Of a DNA stretch of 64,000 nt, positions 35,296 through 45,331 are shown piece by piece. The position numbers and the translations under genes were made by a program. Source of the stretch: Actinomadura citrea (GTDB taxonomy: Bacteria > Actinomycetota > Actinomycetes > Streptosporangiales > Streptosporangiaceae); assembly GCF_013409045.1 (NCBI RefSeq), contig NZ_JACCBT010000001.1, positions 4,216,001 to 4,280,000 on the forward strand. Reading direction: 5' to 3'. A model generated the notes under the pieces. The model had not been told where the DNA came from, did no database searches, and was given only the letters and a program-made list of their open reading frames with translations. How positions within the stretch are numbered: position 1 is the first letter of the stretch; each line of letters begins with the position of its first letter.

Positions 35296-36252
35296 ATGGC
35301 CGCTGTAGGGAATCTGCTGACGCCGCCGTTGCGCGGCTTCCTCGAAATCGATCCCAAGACCCTCGACGTCGAGCGCCTGGGTTTTCCGCCGGGTGATCCG
35401 CAGGCTCGTGCCCGGCTGGCGGACGTGGTGCAGAGCTTCGCCACCGGATTCAACACCTCCCTCGGTGCGGATCCGGCGAGCCTGGATTTCCAGGCGCTGC
35501 CGCACGATCTACGTGGATTCGCCTTCGAAGGCGCGGCCATGGGCGTCGCCCTGGCGGACCTGGGCACGTTTTCGGGCGGCCGCAGAGTACGCGCGCTGGC
35601 CGAAGGGCCCGGCGCACGGTACATCCACCTGATTCATGTCGGGGTCGGTTGGGCGTACGCGCGCACGCATGTGCATCCGTGGACGGGCATTCGCTTTGGG
35701 CGACCACTGCTGCGTTGGCTTGTGTGGGACGGCTGGGGGTTCCATCAGGCTTTCTTCAAGTCCAGACGGGTGTTGGTCCGGCACTGGGTCGAGCGGCCGG
35801 CGCGGGGAAATATGCGGACAATCCGGGACCAGGGTGTCGGCCGGGCGCTGTGGTTTTACGCCGGCGGCGATCCGGTCGAGGTGGCCGAGACGATCGGGGC
35901 CTTTCCGGCCGCCCGTCGGTCCGACGTCTGGGCGGGCATCGGCCTGGCCGCCGCGTACACCGGCGCCCTCACCCCGGAGCGGCTGGGTGAGCTGCTGGAC
36001 CGGGCCGCGGGCTTCGAGGAGCACATCGCCCAGGGCGCCGCGTTCGCGGCGAAGGCGCACGTGGAGTCGCAGGAGGTGCCGGAGCGGTCGGCGGCCGCGA
36101 TCGAGACGCTGGCCGGAGCCGCCCCCGCGGTCGCCGCGGCGTGGACGGACGAGGCGGCGGTGACCGCCGAGCGCTGCGGCAGCGGTCCGGAGGGCTACGA
36201 GGTGTGGCGCGCGAGGGTGCGTCAGGCGTGGCGGAAGCACAACGAGGGGTGA
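35296..36252 (+). CDS. Enediyne core protein E3 (UnbL, DUF1702)
   Basis: This 318-residue protein has DUF1702 features: LTPPLRGFLEIDP at the start, LRGFAFEGAAMGVALAD, HVGVGWAYAR and GWGFHQAFFKSRR. It belongs to the five-gene enediyne cassette (E3, E4, E5, PKSE, E10) conserved in both 9- and 10-membered clusters; its reaction is not established, but it acts after polyene formation. It is the first gene of the core operon, four bases before E4. Confidence 0.9.
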   Translation: MAAVGNLLTPPLRGFLEIDPKTLDVERLGFPPGDPQARARLADVVQSFATGFNTSLGADPASLDFQALPHDLRGFAFEGAAMGVALADLGTFSGGRRVRALAEGPGARYIHLIHVGVGWAYARTHVHPWTGIRFGRPLLRWLVWDGWGFHQAFFKSRRVLVRHWVERPARGNMRTIRDQGVGRALWFYAGGDPVEVAETIGAFPAARRSDVWAGIGLAAAYTGALTPERLGELLDRAAGFEEHIAQGAAFAAKAHVESQEVPERSAAAIETLAGAAPAVAAAWTDEAAVTAERCGSGPEGYEVWRARVRQAWRKHNEG

Positions 36253-36256
36253 GGGC

Positions 36257-38200
36257 ATGACCAGAAGGATTCGGGTGTGGCTGGCCCCGATCTGCGCGGC
36301 GCTGCTCATCGTGGCGGGCTGGTACAACGCCCGGCTTCCATCGGTGGCGCAGGCGGAGAACGAACGCCTTGCGAGCCGGTTCGCGTTCCAGCAGCAGCCG
36401 CTGAACGGCACGGCCTCGCCCCGCGACATACGCACGGTCGCCCCGGCCTACAAGGGGATCGACCACTGGATCTCGTCGGTCGGCGCCGCGGTGGCGCTCG
36501 CCGACATCGACGGCAGCGGCCGTGCGGACGAGGTCTGCCTGGTCGATCCGCGCGACGACAGCGTCATGCTGCGCCCCGTACCGGGCACCGGGTCACGTCT
36601 CCCGGCGACGAGCCTGGCTCCGCACGGCCTGCCCTACGACAGGACGATGGCGCCGATGGGGTGCGTGCCCGGCGACTTCAACGAGGACGGCCGCATGGAC
36701 GTCCTCGTCTACTACTGGGGCCGATCGCCGGTGCTGTTCCTGCGCACTCCGGCGGCGCTGGGCAAGAACGAGGCCTTCGCCCCACAGGAACTGATGCGCC
36801 CATACCAGGTGTGGAACACCAACGCGGTGTCGCTTGCCGATCTGGACGGTGACGGCCACACCGACATCGTGGTCGGGAACTACTTCCCGGACCGCGCGCG
36901 GGTCCTCGATCCGACCGCGCGCCAGAGCGAGCTGCAGATGCAGGGCTCGATGTCCGCGGGAATCAACGGCGGCGTCAACCGGGTCCTGCGGTTCCGGTCC
37001 GCGGAGGGCGGCTCCCGTCCCTCGGCGGTCTACGGCGAGGAGCGCCGGCTCTTCTCCGAGGAGGTCGCCAAGGGCTGGACACTGGCGATCGGGGCGCAGG
37101 ACCTCAACGGCGACGGCCTGCCGGAGCTCTACTTCGCCAACGATTTCGGCCCCGACCGACTGCTCGCCAACGAGTCCAGGCCAGGGAAGCTCAAGCTCCG
37201 CCTTCTCAAGGGCGTGCGCCACCTCACCACGCCGAAGTCGATGCAGCTGGGCAGGGACTCCTTCAAGGGCATGGGCGTGGGGTTCACCGACATCAACGTC
37301 GACGGCGTGCCCGACATCGTGGTCAGCAACATCACCCAGGAGTACGGGCTCCTGGAGAGCAACTTCGCCTGGGTGAGCACCCGCAAGAAGGTCGTGGGGA
37401 CAGACGGGCGCGCGTACTACGACGACCACAGCGAGCGGCTGGGGCTGTCCCGGTCGGGCTGGGGCTGGGACATCAAGGCCGGCGACTTCGCGGGCGAGGG
37501 GCGCGACCAGATCGTCCAGGCCACCGGATTCGTCGAGGGGAAGGACAACCGCTGGGCCCAGCTGCAGGAGCTGGCGATGTCCAACGACGAGGTCCTGGCG
37601 CACCCGCGCCTGTGGCCGAATGTGCAGAAGAAGGACGACATTTCCGGCGACAATCCCAACAGGTTCTTCGTACGCGGCTCGGACGGCCGGTACCACGATG
37701 TCGCCGGCCGGCTCGGCGTCGCGGACCGCCAGGCGTCGCGGGGCATCGCGCTCGCCGACGTGGACCACGACGGGCGGCTCGACTTCGCCGTCGCGAACCA
37801 GTGGGGTCAATCGCACTTCTACCGCAACGTCCGCAGTGCGCAGCGGCCCTATCTCGGGCTGAGGCTCCTCAGCCCGCCGGGATGCGGGACGCGGCAGGGC
37901 GGTTCCGCCGCGACGCCACCGGCCGGCTCCGCCGGAGTACCGGCGATCGGCGCGCAGGTCGTCCTGGACTCCGGAGCCAAGGGCCAGCGGACGGGCCAGG
38001 TCTATCCGGCCAACGGCCATGCCGGCGTGTCCTCGCCGGAACTGCTGTTCGCGCTGGACGGGACCGCGGCGCCGGTCCCCGTCACGATCACCTGGCGCGA
38101 CTCCTGCGGCACCCGGCACACCGGCAAGGTCCAGGCGACTCCGGGCTGGCACAGCATGCTGCTCGGGCCCGACGGTTCGATCAGGGAGATGGCCTCGTGA
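36257..38200 (+). CDS. Enediyne core protein E4 (UnbV, ASPIC/FG-GAP)
   Basis: This 647-residue protein has an N-terminal hydrophobic anchor or signal (APICAALLIVAGW), then at least six FG-GAP/VCBS calcium-type repeats (DFNEDGRMDVLVYYW, DLDGDGHTDIVVGNYF, DLNGDGLPELYFANDF, DVDHDGRLDFAVANQW) and a C-terminal ASPIC/UnbV domain (IGAQVVLDSGAKGQ, VYPANGHAGVSS). It is probably outside the membrane. It is a universal member of the enediyne cassette; its function is unproven. Its stop overlaps the E5 GTG. Confidence 0.92.
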   Translation: MTRRIRVWLAPICAALLIVAGWYNARLPSVAQAENERLASRFAFQQQPLNGTASPRDIRTVAPAYKGIDHWISSVGAAVALADIDGSGRADEVCLVDPRDDSVMLRPVPGTGSRLPATSLAPHGLPYDRTMAPMGCVPGDFNEDGRMDVLVYYWGRSPVLFLRTPAALGKNEAFAPQELMRPYQVWNTNAVSLADLDGDGHTDIVVGNYFPDRARVLDPTARQSELQMQGSMSAGINGGVNRVLRFRSAEGGSRPSAVYGEERRLFSEEVAKGWTLAIGAQDLNGDGLPELYFANDFGPDRLLANESRPGKLKLRLLKGVRHLTTPKSMQLGRDSFKGMGVGFTDINVDGVPDIVVSNITQEYGLLESNFAWVSTRKKVVGTDGRAYYDDHSERLGLSRSGWGWDIKAGDFAGEGRDQIVQATGFVEGKDNRWAQLQELAMSNDEVLAHPRLWPNVQKKDDISGDNPNRFFVRGSDGRYHDVAGRLGVADRQASRGIALADVDHDGRLDFAVANQWGQSHFYRNVRSAQRPYLGLRLLSPPGCGTRQGGSAATPPAGSAGVPAIGAQVVLDSGAKGQRTGQVYPANGHAGVSSPELLFALDGTAAPVPVTITWRDSCGTRHTGKVQATPGWHSMLLGPDGSIREMAS

Positions 38201-39207
38201 ACTCGGCGAACGTGGAATCCACGACCAACCCGGCGTCCGCCGCCCCGAGCGGACCCGCCAAGGATCCGCGGATCATCGCGCTGCGCCGGTTCGCGATATC
38301 GATCACGGTCTTCAACATCCTCGGGCACACGGTCCTCGGGTTCGAGCCGTCGTGGGCGACCCCGCTCGCCGCGATGGCCGTGGCGTACGTGATGGAGCTG
38401 GGGCTGGAGACCCTGGACGCCTGGGCGACGCGACGGCCGGTGAAGTACGCGGGCGGGCCGGTCGCCTTCATGAACTTCCTGATGCCCGCCCACATCACCG
38501 CGCTGGCCTGCGCGATGCTCCTCTACGCCAACGCGCGGCTGGGCCCGGTCATCTTCGCGGTCATCGTGGCCGTCGCCTCGAAGTATCTGATCAGGGTCCG
38601 GATCAAGGGACGGCCGCGGCACGTGCTGAACCCCTCCAACTTCGGCATCGCGGTCGTCCTGGTGCTGTTCCCCTGGGTCGGGATCGCGCCTCCGTACCAG
38701 TTCACCGAGTGGGTCGGCGGACCGCTCGACGTGGCGATCCCGGCGCTCATCCTCGCGGCCGGGACGATGCTGAACGCCAAGCTCACCAGGAAGATGCCCC
38801 TGATCCTCGGCTGGATCGGCGTGTTCGCGCTCCAGGCGCTGATCCGGACGCCCATCGAGGGCACGGCGACGCTCAGCGCGCTGCTGGCGATGACCGGCGT
38901 GGCGTTCGTCCTGTTCACCAACTACATGATCACTGACCCGGGGACGACACCGGTGCGGCCGCGCAACCAGTTCTTCTTCGGCGCGTCGACCGCCCTCGTG
39001 TACGCGTTCCTGGTCCACATCCACGTGGTCTACGGCCTGTTCTTCGCGCTCGTCATCGTGTGCGTGCTGCGCGGCGCCGCCCTGGCGATCATGGGGGCGC
39101 GGCAGCGCGCCACCGCGCAGCCGGCGCCGCTGACCGAGCCCAAGACCGCGCCGCGGCCGGCGCCCGCCCGCGGAGGCGTGCTGGCGACCGGCGAGGAGGC
39201 GAAGTGA
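38197..39207 (+). CDS. Enediyne core membrane protein E5 (UnbU)
   Basis: This 336-residue integral membrane protein has about eight segments and is related to the NqrB/RnfD family of electron-transport membrane subunits (VLNPSNFGIAVVLVLFPW, NYMITDPGTTPVRPRNQ). Both termini are hydrophilic, the C-terminal one rich in Pro and Ala. GTG 38197 overlaps the E4 stop, and its own stop overlaps the PKSE start. In enediyne clusters it always accompanies UnbV, suggesting a membrane-linked redox step; this is inference. Confidence 0.92.
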   Translation: MNSANVESTTNPASAAPSGPAKDPRIIALRRFAISITVFNILGHTVLGFEPSWATPLAAMAVAYVMELGLETLDAWATRRPVKYAGGPVAFMNFLMPAHITALACAMLLYANARLGPVIFAVIVAVASKYLIRVRIKGRPRHVLNPSNFGIAVVLVLFPWVGIAPPYQFTEWVGGPLDVAIPALILAAGTMLNAKLTRKMPLILGWIGVFALQALIRTPIEGTATLSALLAMTGVAFVLFTNYMITDPGTTPVRPRNQFFFGASTALVYAFLVHIHVVYGLFFALVIVCVLRGAALAIMGARQRATAQPAPLTEPKTAPRPAPARGGVLATGEEAK

Positions 39208-42200
39208 CCGTCGAGAACGACGCGATCGCCGTCGTCGGCCTCGGCTGCCGCCACCCCGACGCCTCCACGCCGGAGCAGTTGTGGGAGACGGTGCTGGCGC
39301 GGCGGCGCGCCTTCCGGCCGCTCCCGCGTGAGCGCCTCGACCTCGGCGACTACGGCGACCCGGCCGGCGGTCCCGACACGACCGATCTGCGGTACGCGGC
39401 CGTCCTCGACGGCTGGACCTTCGACCGCTCGCGCTACCGGGTGCCCGGGCCGGCGTACCGCGTGACCGACCTCGCGCACTGGCTCGCCCTGGACGTCGCC
39501 GGCGACACGCTGACCGCCGCCGGCTTCCCCGGGGGACGCGGGCTGGACCGGCGGCGCGCCGGCGTGATCCTCGGGAACACCCTGACGGGCGAGTTCAGCC
39601 GCGCCGCGCTCATGCGGTTGCGCTGGCCCTACGTCCGCAGGAACCTGGTGTCCGCCCTCGCCGCGCGCGGCTGGGGGACCACGGAACTGGACGGCCTGCT
39701 GCGGGAGGTCGAGGAGTCCTACAAGGAGCCCTTCGCCGAGCCCAACGACGAGAGCCTCGTCGGCGGGCTGGCCAACGCCATCGCCGGCCGGGTGTGCAAC
39801 CACTTCGACTTCCGCGGCGCGGGCTACACGGTCGACGGCGCCTGCTCGTCGTCCCTGCTCGCCGTCATCACTGCCTGCACCTACCTGCGCGACGGCGACC
39901 TCGACTTCGCGCTCGCGGGCGGTGTCGACCTCAGCCTCGACCCGTTCGAGCTGGTCGGGTTCTCCCGGCTCGGTGCGCTGGCCGACTCGGCGATGCGGGT
40001 GTACGACGCCCGGCCCACCGGCTTCCTGCCCGGCGAGGGCTGCTCGATGGTCGCCCTGATGCGCGCCGGGGACGCCGTCGCCGCCGGGCAGCGGCCGATC
40101 GCCCTGATCAGGGGCTGGGGGATGTCCTCGGACGGGAACGGCGGGCTGACCCGGCCGGACGTCTCCGGGCAGCGGCTCGCTCTGGAGCGTGCCTACGCGC
40201 GCGCGGGCTTCGGACCGGAGACCGTGGCGCTGTTCGAGGGCCACGGCACCGGCACCGAGGTCGGCGACCGCACCGAACTGCACGCCCTCTCCGAGATCCA
40301 TGACGGACGGCGGAGGCCCCGACCGGCGGCGCTCGGATCCATCAAGGCCAACATCGGGCACACGAAGGCGGCCGCCGGCGCCGCCGGGCTGATCAAAGCG
40401 GCGCTGGCGCTGCAGCGTCAGGTCATCCCGCCGACCACCGGCTGCGATGAGCCCCACCCGCTCCTGCGCGACCCCGGCGCGCCGCTGCGCATCGTCCGCG
40501 AGGCCGAGCCCTGGCCGGACGCTCCCCTCCGGGCCGCTGTCAGCGCGATGGGATTCGGCGGCATCAACACCCACGTCGTCCTGGAGGCCGCGAGCGTCCG
40601 CCGCACCACGGCGCGGTTGGCGGCCCGGGACCGCCGGGCGGCGCGGGAGCCGCTCGACTGCGAGGTCTTCGCCCTCTCCGCCGACACGGTCGCCGACCTC
40701 ACCGCCCTCCTGGAGCGCGTGGCGGTGCGGGCGAGGACGATGTCGCTCGCCGAGCACGCCGATCTGGCCGCCGGCCTCGGGGAGCGCGCGCACGGTGACG
40801 CGCCGGTGCGGGCGGCGGTCGTCGCCCGCGACCCCGCCGAGCTCTCCGCGCGCGCGGAACGGGCCGGCGAGCTCCTCGCCGGGCTCGGCGAACAGGGGTT
40901 CGCCGCCCGGCCCGGCATCTACGTCGGCCGCGGCGCTCCGGCCCGGGTCGGGCTGCTGTTCCCCGGGCAGGGCGCCCCCGTACGGGAGCGCGCCGGGGCC
41001 CTCGGCGTGGTCCTCCCCGAGGCGGGGGAGCACTTCGAGGACGGGCTCGCGGCGGACCCGATCGACACCGCCGTCGCCCAGCCTGCCGTCTTCCGCGCCT
41101 CCACCGCGGCGCTGCGCTGGCTCGACCGGCTCGGGGTCACGGCGGACGCGGCGGTCGGGCACAGCCTCGGCGAGATCACCGCCCTGCACTGGGCCGGCGC
41201 GCTGAGCCGCCAGGACGCCCTGCACCTGGTGACCAGGCGCGGCCGCATCATGGCCGACACCTCCCAGGCGGGAACGGGGATGGCCTCCCTCGCCGCGCCG
41301 GCCGGCACGGTCACCGAACTGATCGACGACGCCGATCTGGTGATCGCCGCTGACAACGGCGCCGTCCAAGTCGTCGCCGGCCCCCTCACCGAGGTCGACC
41401 GCGTCGTGAAGAGGGCCCGCGCGAAGGGGATCACCGCCGGCAGGCTGAGGGTCAGCCACGCCTTCCACTCCCCGGCGGTCGCCGCCGCCGAGCCGGTGCT
41501 CGCGCGGCACCTCGCGGACCTGGCGGTGGCGGCCCTGCCCGGTCGCGTGTACTCCACGGTCACCGGCCGGGAGCTGACGGCCGCCGACGACATCCGCACG
41601 CTGCTCGCCCGGCAGCTCACCGCGCCCGTGCGGTTCCGCCAGGCGCTGGAGCTCCTCGCCGCCGACTGCGACCTGCTCGTCGAGGCCGGCCCCGGCCACA
41701 CCCTCACGGCGATGGCCCAGTCGATCACGGACGTGCCGGTCCGCACGCTGGACGCGGGCGCCGGGTCGGCCGCCGCGCTCGGCGACGCCACCGCCGCGCT
41801 GTTCGCCGTCGGCGCCGTCTCCGACCTCACGGCGCTCTTCGCCGAACGCTTCCACCGCCCGTTCGACCTCTGGCGGGAGCCGGAGTTCCTCGCCAACCCC
41901 TGCGAGAGCGCCCCGACCGACGGCCTCGACCGTCGGTTCGGCCGTTCCGCGGCGGTCGCCGCGGGACCGGTCGCCGCCGATACCGCGGCGCCCGCGGCGG
42001 AGGCACCGCCCGGAGCGGACTCCGACGTGCCCTCCGTGGTGCGCGGCCTCATCGCCGACGCCCTGGAGCTTCCCCCCGATGTGATCGGCGACGGGGACCG
42101 GCTCCTCGGCGACCTCCATCTCAACTCCCTGCGCGTCGTCCAGCTCGCCGCCGAGGCCGCCGAACGGACCCGGCGGGCGGTACCGGCCGCCCCGCCGCTC

Positions 42201-44861
42201 TTCGCGGAGGCCACGGTCGGCTCGTTCGCCCAGGCGATCGAGGAACTGCCCGCCGCGGAAGGCGAGGCCGGTTCGCAGGGGCCGCCGGAGGGGGTCCGCG
42301 ACTGGCATCGCGTACTGGTCGAATACGCCCGTCCGGTCGAGCTGGACGCCGAACCGGGGTCCCGCGTCTGGCACGTCTTCGGGGACGGCAGGTTGCGCGC
42401 GCTCGTCGAGCCCCGCCTGACCGCCCTCACCGAGGGGGACGAGCGAGCCGACTCCTCCGGGGACCCTCGCCCGGCGGTCGTCGCGTTCCTCCCCGAGAAC
42501 CCGGACGACGGCGCGATCGACGCGCTGCTCGAAGCCGCCCACCTCGCGGTGGACACCGGCGCGCCCTTCACCGTCGTGGACTCGGGGGACACGGCGTCGG
42601 GCTTCGTGGGCACGATCGCCGCCGAGTACCCCTCCCTGCCGGTCCGCTGGGTCCGGGCTCTGGCGGCCGCCCCCGCGGACGCGGTCGGCGCGCTGCTCAC
42701 GGCCTCGTGGGAGGGTCATGCCGAGATCGTCGTGGACGAGGAGGGCCGCACCCGCGCCCCCGCGTACCGGGCGGCCGGCTCCGGCGCTCCGGCCGGGCCG
42801 GTTCCGGACGCGGCCGGACCCCCGCTGTCCGCCGGGGAAGTGCTCGTGGTGACCGGAGGCGGGAAGGGCATCGGCTTCACGAGCGCGTACTTCCTGGCGC
42901 GGCGCTGGGGGGTGCGGCTGGGGCTGATCGGACGCAGCGGGGCGGACGCCGACGCCGAGCTGCGCGCCAACCTCTCCCGGCTGGGGGAGGCCGGCATCGA
43001 CTTCTGCTACGAGGCGGCGGACGTCACCGATCCGGAGTCGCTCCACCACGGCGTCGCCGCGATCGTCGACCGGCTCGGACCGGTCAGAGGAGTGATCCAC
43101 GCCAGTGGCCTGAACCGTCCGGCGCGGTTCAGCGAGATCGGCGCCGCCTACGCCGAGCACGCGGCGCCCAAGCACCACGGGCTGCGTGCGCTGCTGGACG
43201 CCGTCGACGCGGAGGGGCTGCGGCTGCTCCTCACCTTCGGGTCCGTGATCGGCCGCTTCGGCCTTGCCGGGGAGGCGCACTATGCCCTGGCCAACGGCCG
43301 CATGCGGGAGCTGGTCCGGACCCTCGCCCGGGATCTGCCGGGCTGCCGGGTCGCCAACCTCGACTGGACGGTCTGGTCGGGAGTCGGTATGGGCGAGCGC
43401 CTCAAGGTGCTCGACGACCTCGCCCGCGCCGGCGTGGCGCCGGTGCCCCCCGACCGGGGGACCGAGCTGCTCGCGCAGGCGGCCGAGGCGCGGCCGCCGT
43501 CGCATTCCATGGTGATCAGCGGGCGGCTGCCGCAGCTCGGCCAGGCCGGGGAGGCGGCCCTGGACGGGCACCGCTTCCTGCGGCGGGTGCGCGCGTGGAC
43601 CCCGGGCGTCGAACTGGTGGCCGAGGCCGAGCTGAGCCTGCCGGGCGACCCCTACCTCGACGACCACCGCATCGACGGTGTGGCCGTGCTGCCCGCGGTG
43701 TGCGTGCTCGAAGCGATGGCCCAGGCGGCGGCCGCGCTGACCGGCCGGCCCGTGGCGGGGGTGGTGGATTCCCGCTTCGACCGCCCCGTGGTCGTCCCCG
43801 AGCACGGGACCCGTACCGTCCGGATATGTGCGCTCGTCCGCGAGGACGGGGACGTGGACGTCGCGGTGCGCAGTGACGAGACGGGCTTCGCCGTCGATCA
43901 CTTCACCGGGACCGTCACCCCGGCGGACGCGGAGCCACCGGAGAACCCGGCCGTGACGGCGCGGGTACCGGCCCACACCGGTGACGACATGTACGGGCCG
44001 CTGTTCTTCCACGGCCGGCGCTTCCGCAGACTCCGCCGCTACGCTCAGCTGGAGGCCACCGCGTGCACGGCCGTGCTGGACGGCGACCGGCCCTGGCGGT
44101 TCGGGGAGGGCCTTCCGGCGGACCTCCTGTTCGGTGACCCCGCACGCAACGACGCCTCGATCCACGTCCTCCAGGGATGCGTCCCCCATCGGCGCCTGCT
44201 GCCGGTCGGGTGCGCGCGGTTCGCCGTCCACCAGGGCGGGGCCGAAGGGGGTGAGCTGACGCTCGCCGCCGTCGAACGCGAGCACTCCGGCGCCGACCAC
44301 ACCTACGACGTGGTCGTGCGCGACGGCTCCGGCCGGCCGGTCGTGAGCTGGACCGGGCTTCGCCTTCGCGACGTCGGCCCGCTGCCGGTCACGACCCTGC
44401 ATCCGGTGCTCGTCGGGCCCTACCTGCAGCGCACCCTCACCGCCCTGCTCCCGAAGCGCGACGTCCGGCTGGTCGTCGAGGCAGCCGGGCCGGGCCACGA
44501 CCTCAACGCCGGTCGCCGAGCGAACGGCCGACCCTGGGACGTCCTGGTGGAAGGGGAGCCGGTCGCCTGCGCGCGGACCTCCGACCCCGCGCCGGAACCC
44601 CCCACGCACTGGACCGGTCTCGCCGACCGGCTCGGCCGCCTCGTCGGTGAGCCGGAACGGCACATCCGGACACGCCTGCATACGGTCGGCGCATGCCTGT
44701 CCGGGCCGCCGGGCCCGCCCGGACTCGCCGTCCAAGGGGTCTACGAGAACGGATGGGTGGTCCTCCAGGCCGGGGGAGCGGACATCGTCTCCGTGGTCCT
44801 TTCCGTCGAAGGCGAAGCCGGGCCGATGGCGATGGCGATCCCCGTCAAGGGGGCATCGTGA
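39204..44861 (+). CDS. Enediyne iterative polyketide synthase (PKSE)
   Basis: This 1885-residue enzyme builds the linear polyene precursor of the enediyne from malonyl-CoA. Domains in order are KS (Cys214 in DGACSSSL, EGHGTGTEVGD, NIGHTKAAAG), AT (Ser654 in GHSLGE, malonyl-type HAFHS), ACP (Ser975 in LHLNSLRVV), KR (GGGKGIGF near 1216, HYALANG), DH (His1488 in HRIDGVAVLP) and a C-terminal region where PKSEs carry an integrated phosphopantetheinyl transferase. That last part (about 1740-1885) lacks recognisable PPTase motifs; the W/KEA segment is replaced by HTVGACLSG at 1826-1834. GTG 39204 overlaps the E5 stop. Confidence 0.97.
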   Translation: MTVENDAIAVVGLGCRHPDASTPEQLWETVLARRRAFRPLPRERLDLGDYGDPAGGPDTTDLRYAAVLDGWTFDRSRYRVPGPAYRVTDLAHWLALDVAGDTLTAAGFPGGRGLDRRRAGVILGNTLTGEFSRAALMRLRWPYVRRNLVSALAARGWGTTELDGLLREVEESYKEPFAEPNDESLVGGLANAIAGRVCNHFDFRGAGYTVDGACSSSLLAVITACTYLRDGDLDFALAGGVDLSLDPFELVGFSRLGALADSAMRVYDARPTGFLPGEGCSMVALMRAGDAVAAGQRPIALIRGWGMSSDGNGGLTRPDVSGQRLALERAYARAGFGPETVALFEGHGTGTEVGDRTELHALSEIHDGRRRPRPAALGSIKANIGHTKAAAGAAGLIKAALALQRQVIPPTTGCDEPHPLLRDPGAPLRIVREAEPWPDAPLRAAVSAMGFGGINTHVVLEAASVRRTTARLAARDRRAAREPLDCEVFALSADTVADLTALLERVAVRARTMSLAEHADLAAGLGERAHGDAPVRAAVVARDPAELSARAERAGELLAGLGEQGFAARPGIYVGRGAPARVGLLFPGQGAPVRERAGALGVVLPEAGEHFEDGLAADPIDTAVAQPAVFRASTAALRWLDRLGVTADAAVGHSLGEITALHWAGALSRQDALHLVTRRGRIMADTSQAGTGMASLAAPAGTVTELIDDADLVIAADNGAVQVVAGPLTEVDRVVKRARAKGITAGRLRVSHAFHSPAVAAAEPVLARHLADLAVAALPGRVYSTVTGRELTAADDIRTLLARQLTAPVRFRQALELLAADCDLLVEAGPGHTLTAMAQSITDVPVRTLDAGAGSAAALGDATAALFAVGAVSDLTALFAERFHRPFDLWREPEFLANPCESAPTDGLDRRFGRSAAVAAGPVAADTAAPAAEAPPGADSDVPSVVRGLIADALELPPDVIGDGDRLLGDLHLNSLRVVQLAAEAAERTRRAVPAAPPLFAEATVGSFAQAIEELPAAEGEAGSQGPPEGVRDWHRVLVEYARPVELDAEPGSRVWHVFGDGRLRALVEPRLTALTEGDERADSSGDPRPAVVAFLPENPDDGAIDALLEAAHLAVDTGAPFTVVDSGDTASGFVGTIAAEYPSLPVRWVRALAAAPADAVGALLTASWEGHAEIVVDEEGRTRAPAYRAAGSGAPAGPVPDAAGPPLSAGEVLVVTGGGKGIGFTSAYFLARRWGVRLGLIGRSGADADAELRANLSRLGEAGIDFCYEAADVTDPESLHHGVAAIVDRLGPVRGVIHASGLNRPARFSEIGAAYAEHAAPKHHGLRALLDAVDAEGLRLLLTFGSVIGRFGLAGEAHYALANGRMRELVRTLARDLPGCRVANLDWTVWSGVGMGERLKVLDDLARAGVAPVPPDRGTELLAQAAEARPPSHSMVISGRLPQLGQAGEAALDGHRFLRRVRAWTPGVELVAEAELSLPGDPYLDDHRIDGVAVLPAVCVLEAMAQAAAALTGRPVAGVVDSRFDRPVVVPEHGTRTVRICALVREDGDVDVAVRSDETGFAVDHFTGTVTPADAEPPENPAVTARVPAHTGDDMYGPLFFHGRRFRRLRRYAQLEATACTAVLDGDRPWRFGEGLPADLLFGDPARNDASIHVLQGCVPHRRLLPVGCARFAVHQGGAEGGELTLAAVEREHSGADHTYDVVVRDGSGRPVVSWTGLRLRDVGPLPVTTLHPVLVGPYLQRTLTALLPKRDVRLVVEAAGPGHDLNAGRRANGRPWDVLVEGEPVACARTSDPAPEPPTHWTGLADRLGRLVGEPERHIRTRLHTVGACLSGPPGPPGLAVQGVYENGWVVLQAGGADIVSVVLSVEGEAGPMAMAIPVKGAS

Positions 44862-45331
44862 GGGCGTACTTCGAATACCGGCACCTCGTGACCTTCGCCG
44901 ACACCAATCTCGTGGGGAACGTCTACTTCACGAACTACCTGTCCTGGCAGGGCGCCTGCCGGGAGAGGTTTCTCGCGGAGAAGGCACCGAAGACCGTGGC
45001 GCGCCTGAACGACGACCTCGCGCTCGTCACCTCGTCGTGCTCGTGCGAGTTCTTCTCCGAGCTCTATGCGCTCGACACCGTCTCGGTGCGGATGTCCCTC
45101 GTCGCCATCGATTTCCACCAGATCACCATGGGTTTCGAGTACTACCGGACCACCGACGGGCCGGCCCGGCTCGTGGCGCGCGGCGAGCAGACCGTCTCCT
45201 GCACGGTGCGGGTGGAGGAGGGCGGCCTGACGCCCGTCGAAGTCCCCGACGAACTCCGGACGGCCCTCGACGCCTACGCGCCCGACCCGCACGGAGCCCG
45301 CCGCCCGCGATCGGAGACGCCGCCGCGATGA
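44858..45331 (+). CDS. Enediyne thioesterase E10 (hotdog fold)
   Basis: This 157-residue 4-hydroxybenzoyl-CoA-thioesterase-like protein begins YFEYRHLVTFADTNLVGNVY and continues FTNYLSWQGACRERFL, the diagnostic E10/TEBC N-terminus. E10 releases the polyene from the PKSE ACP by hydrolysis and, in model systems, decarboxylation. GTG 44858 overlaps the PKSE stop, and its TGA overlaps the next ATG, which should keep expression stoichiometric with the synthase. Confidence 0.95.
   Translation: MRAYFEYRHLVTFADTNLVGNVYFTNYLSWQGACRERFLAEKAPKTVARLNDDLALVTSSCSCEFFSELYALDTVSVRMSLVAIDFHQITMGFEYYRTTDGPARLVARGEQTVSCTVRVEEGGLTPVEVPDELRTALDAYAPDPHGARRPRSETPPR

Noticed and set aside
39030..44735. A 1901-codon open frame on the minus strand opposite the PKS gene
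   Set aside because: It has no start-site support, is a Gly/Arg/Pro/Asp-rich translation without domains, and mirrors the codon bias of the real gene on the other strand.
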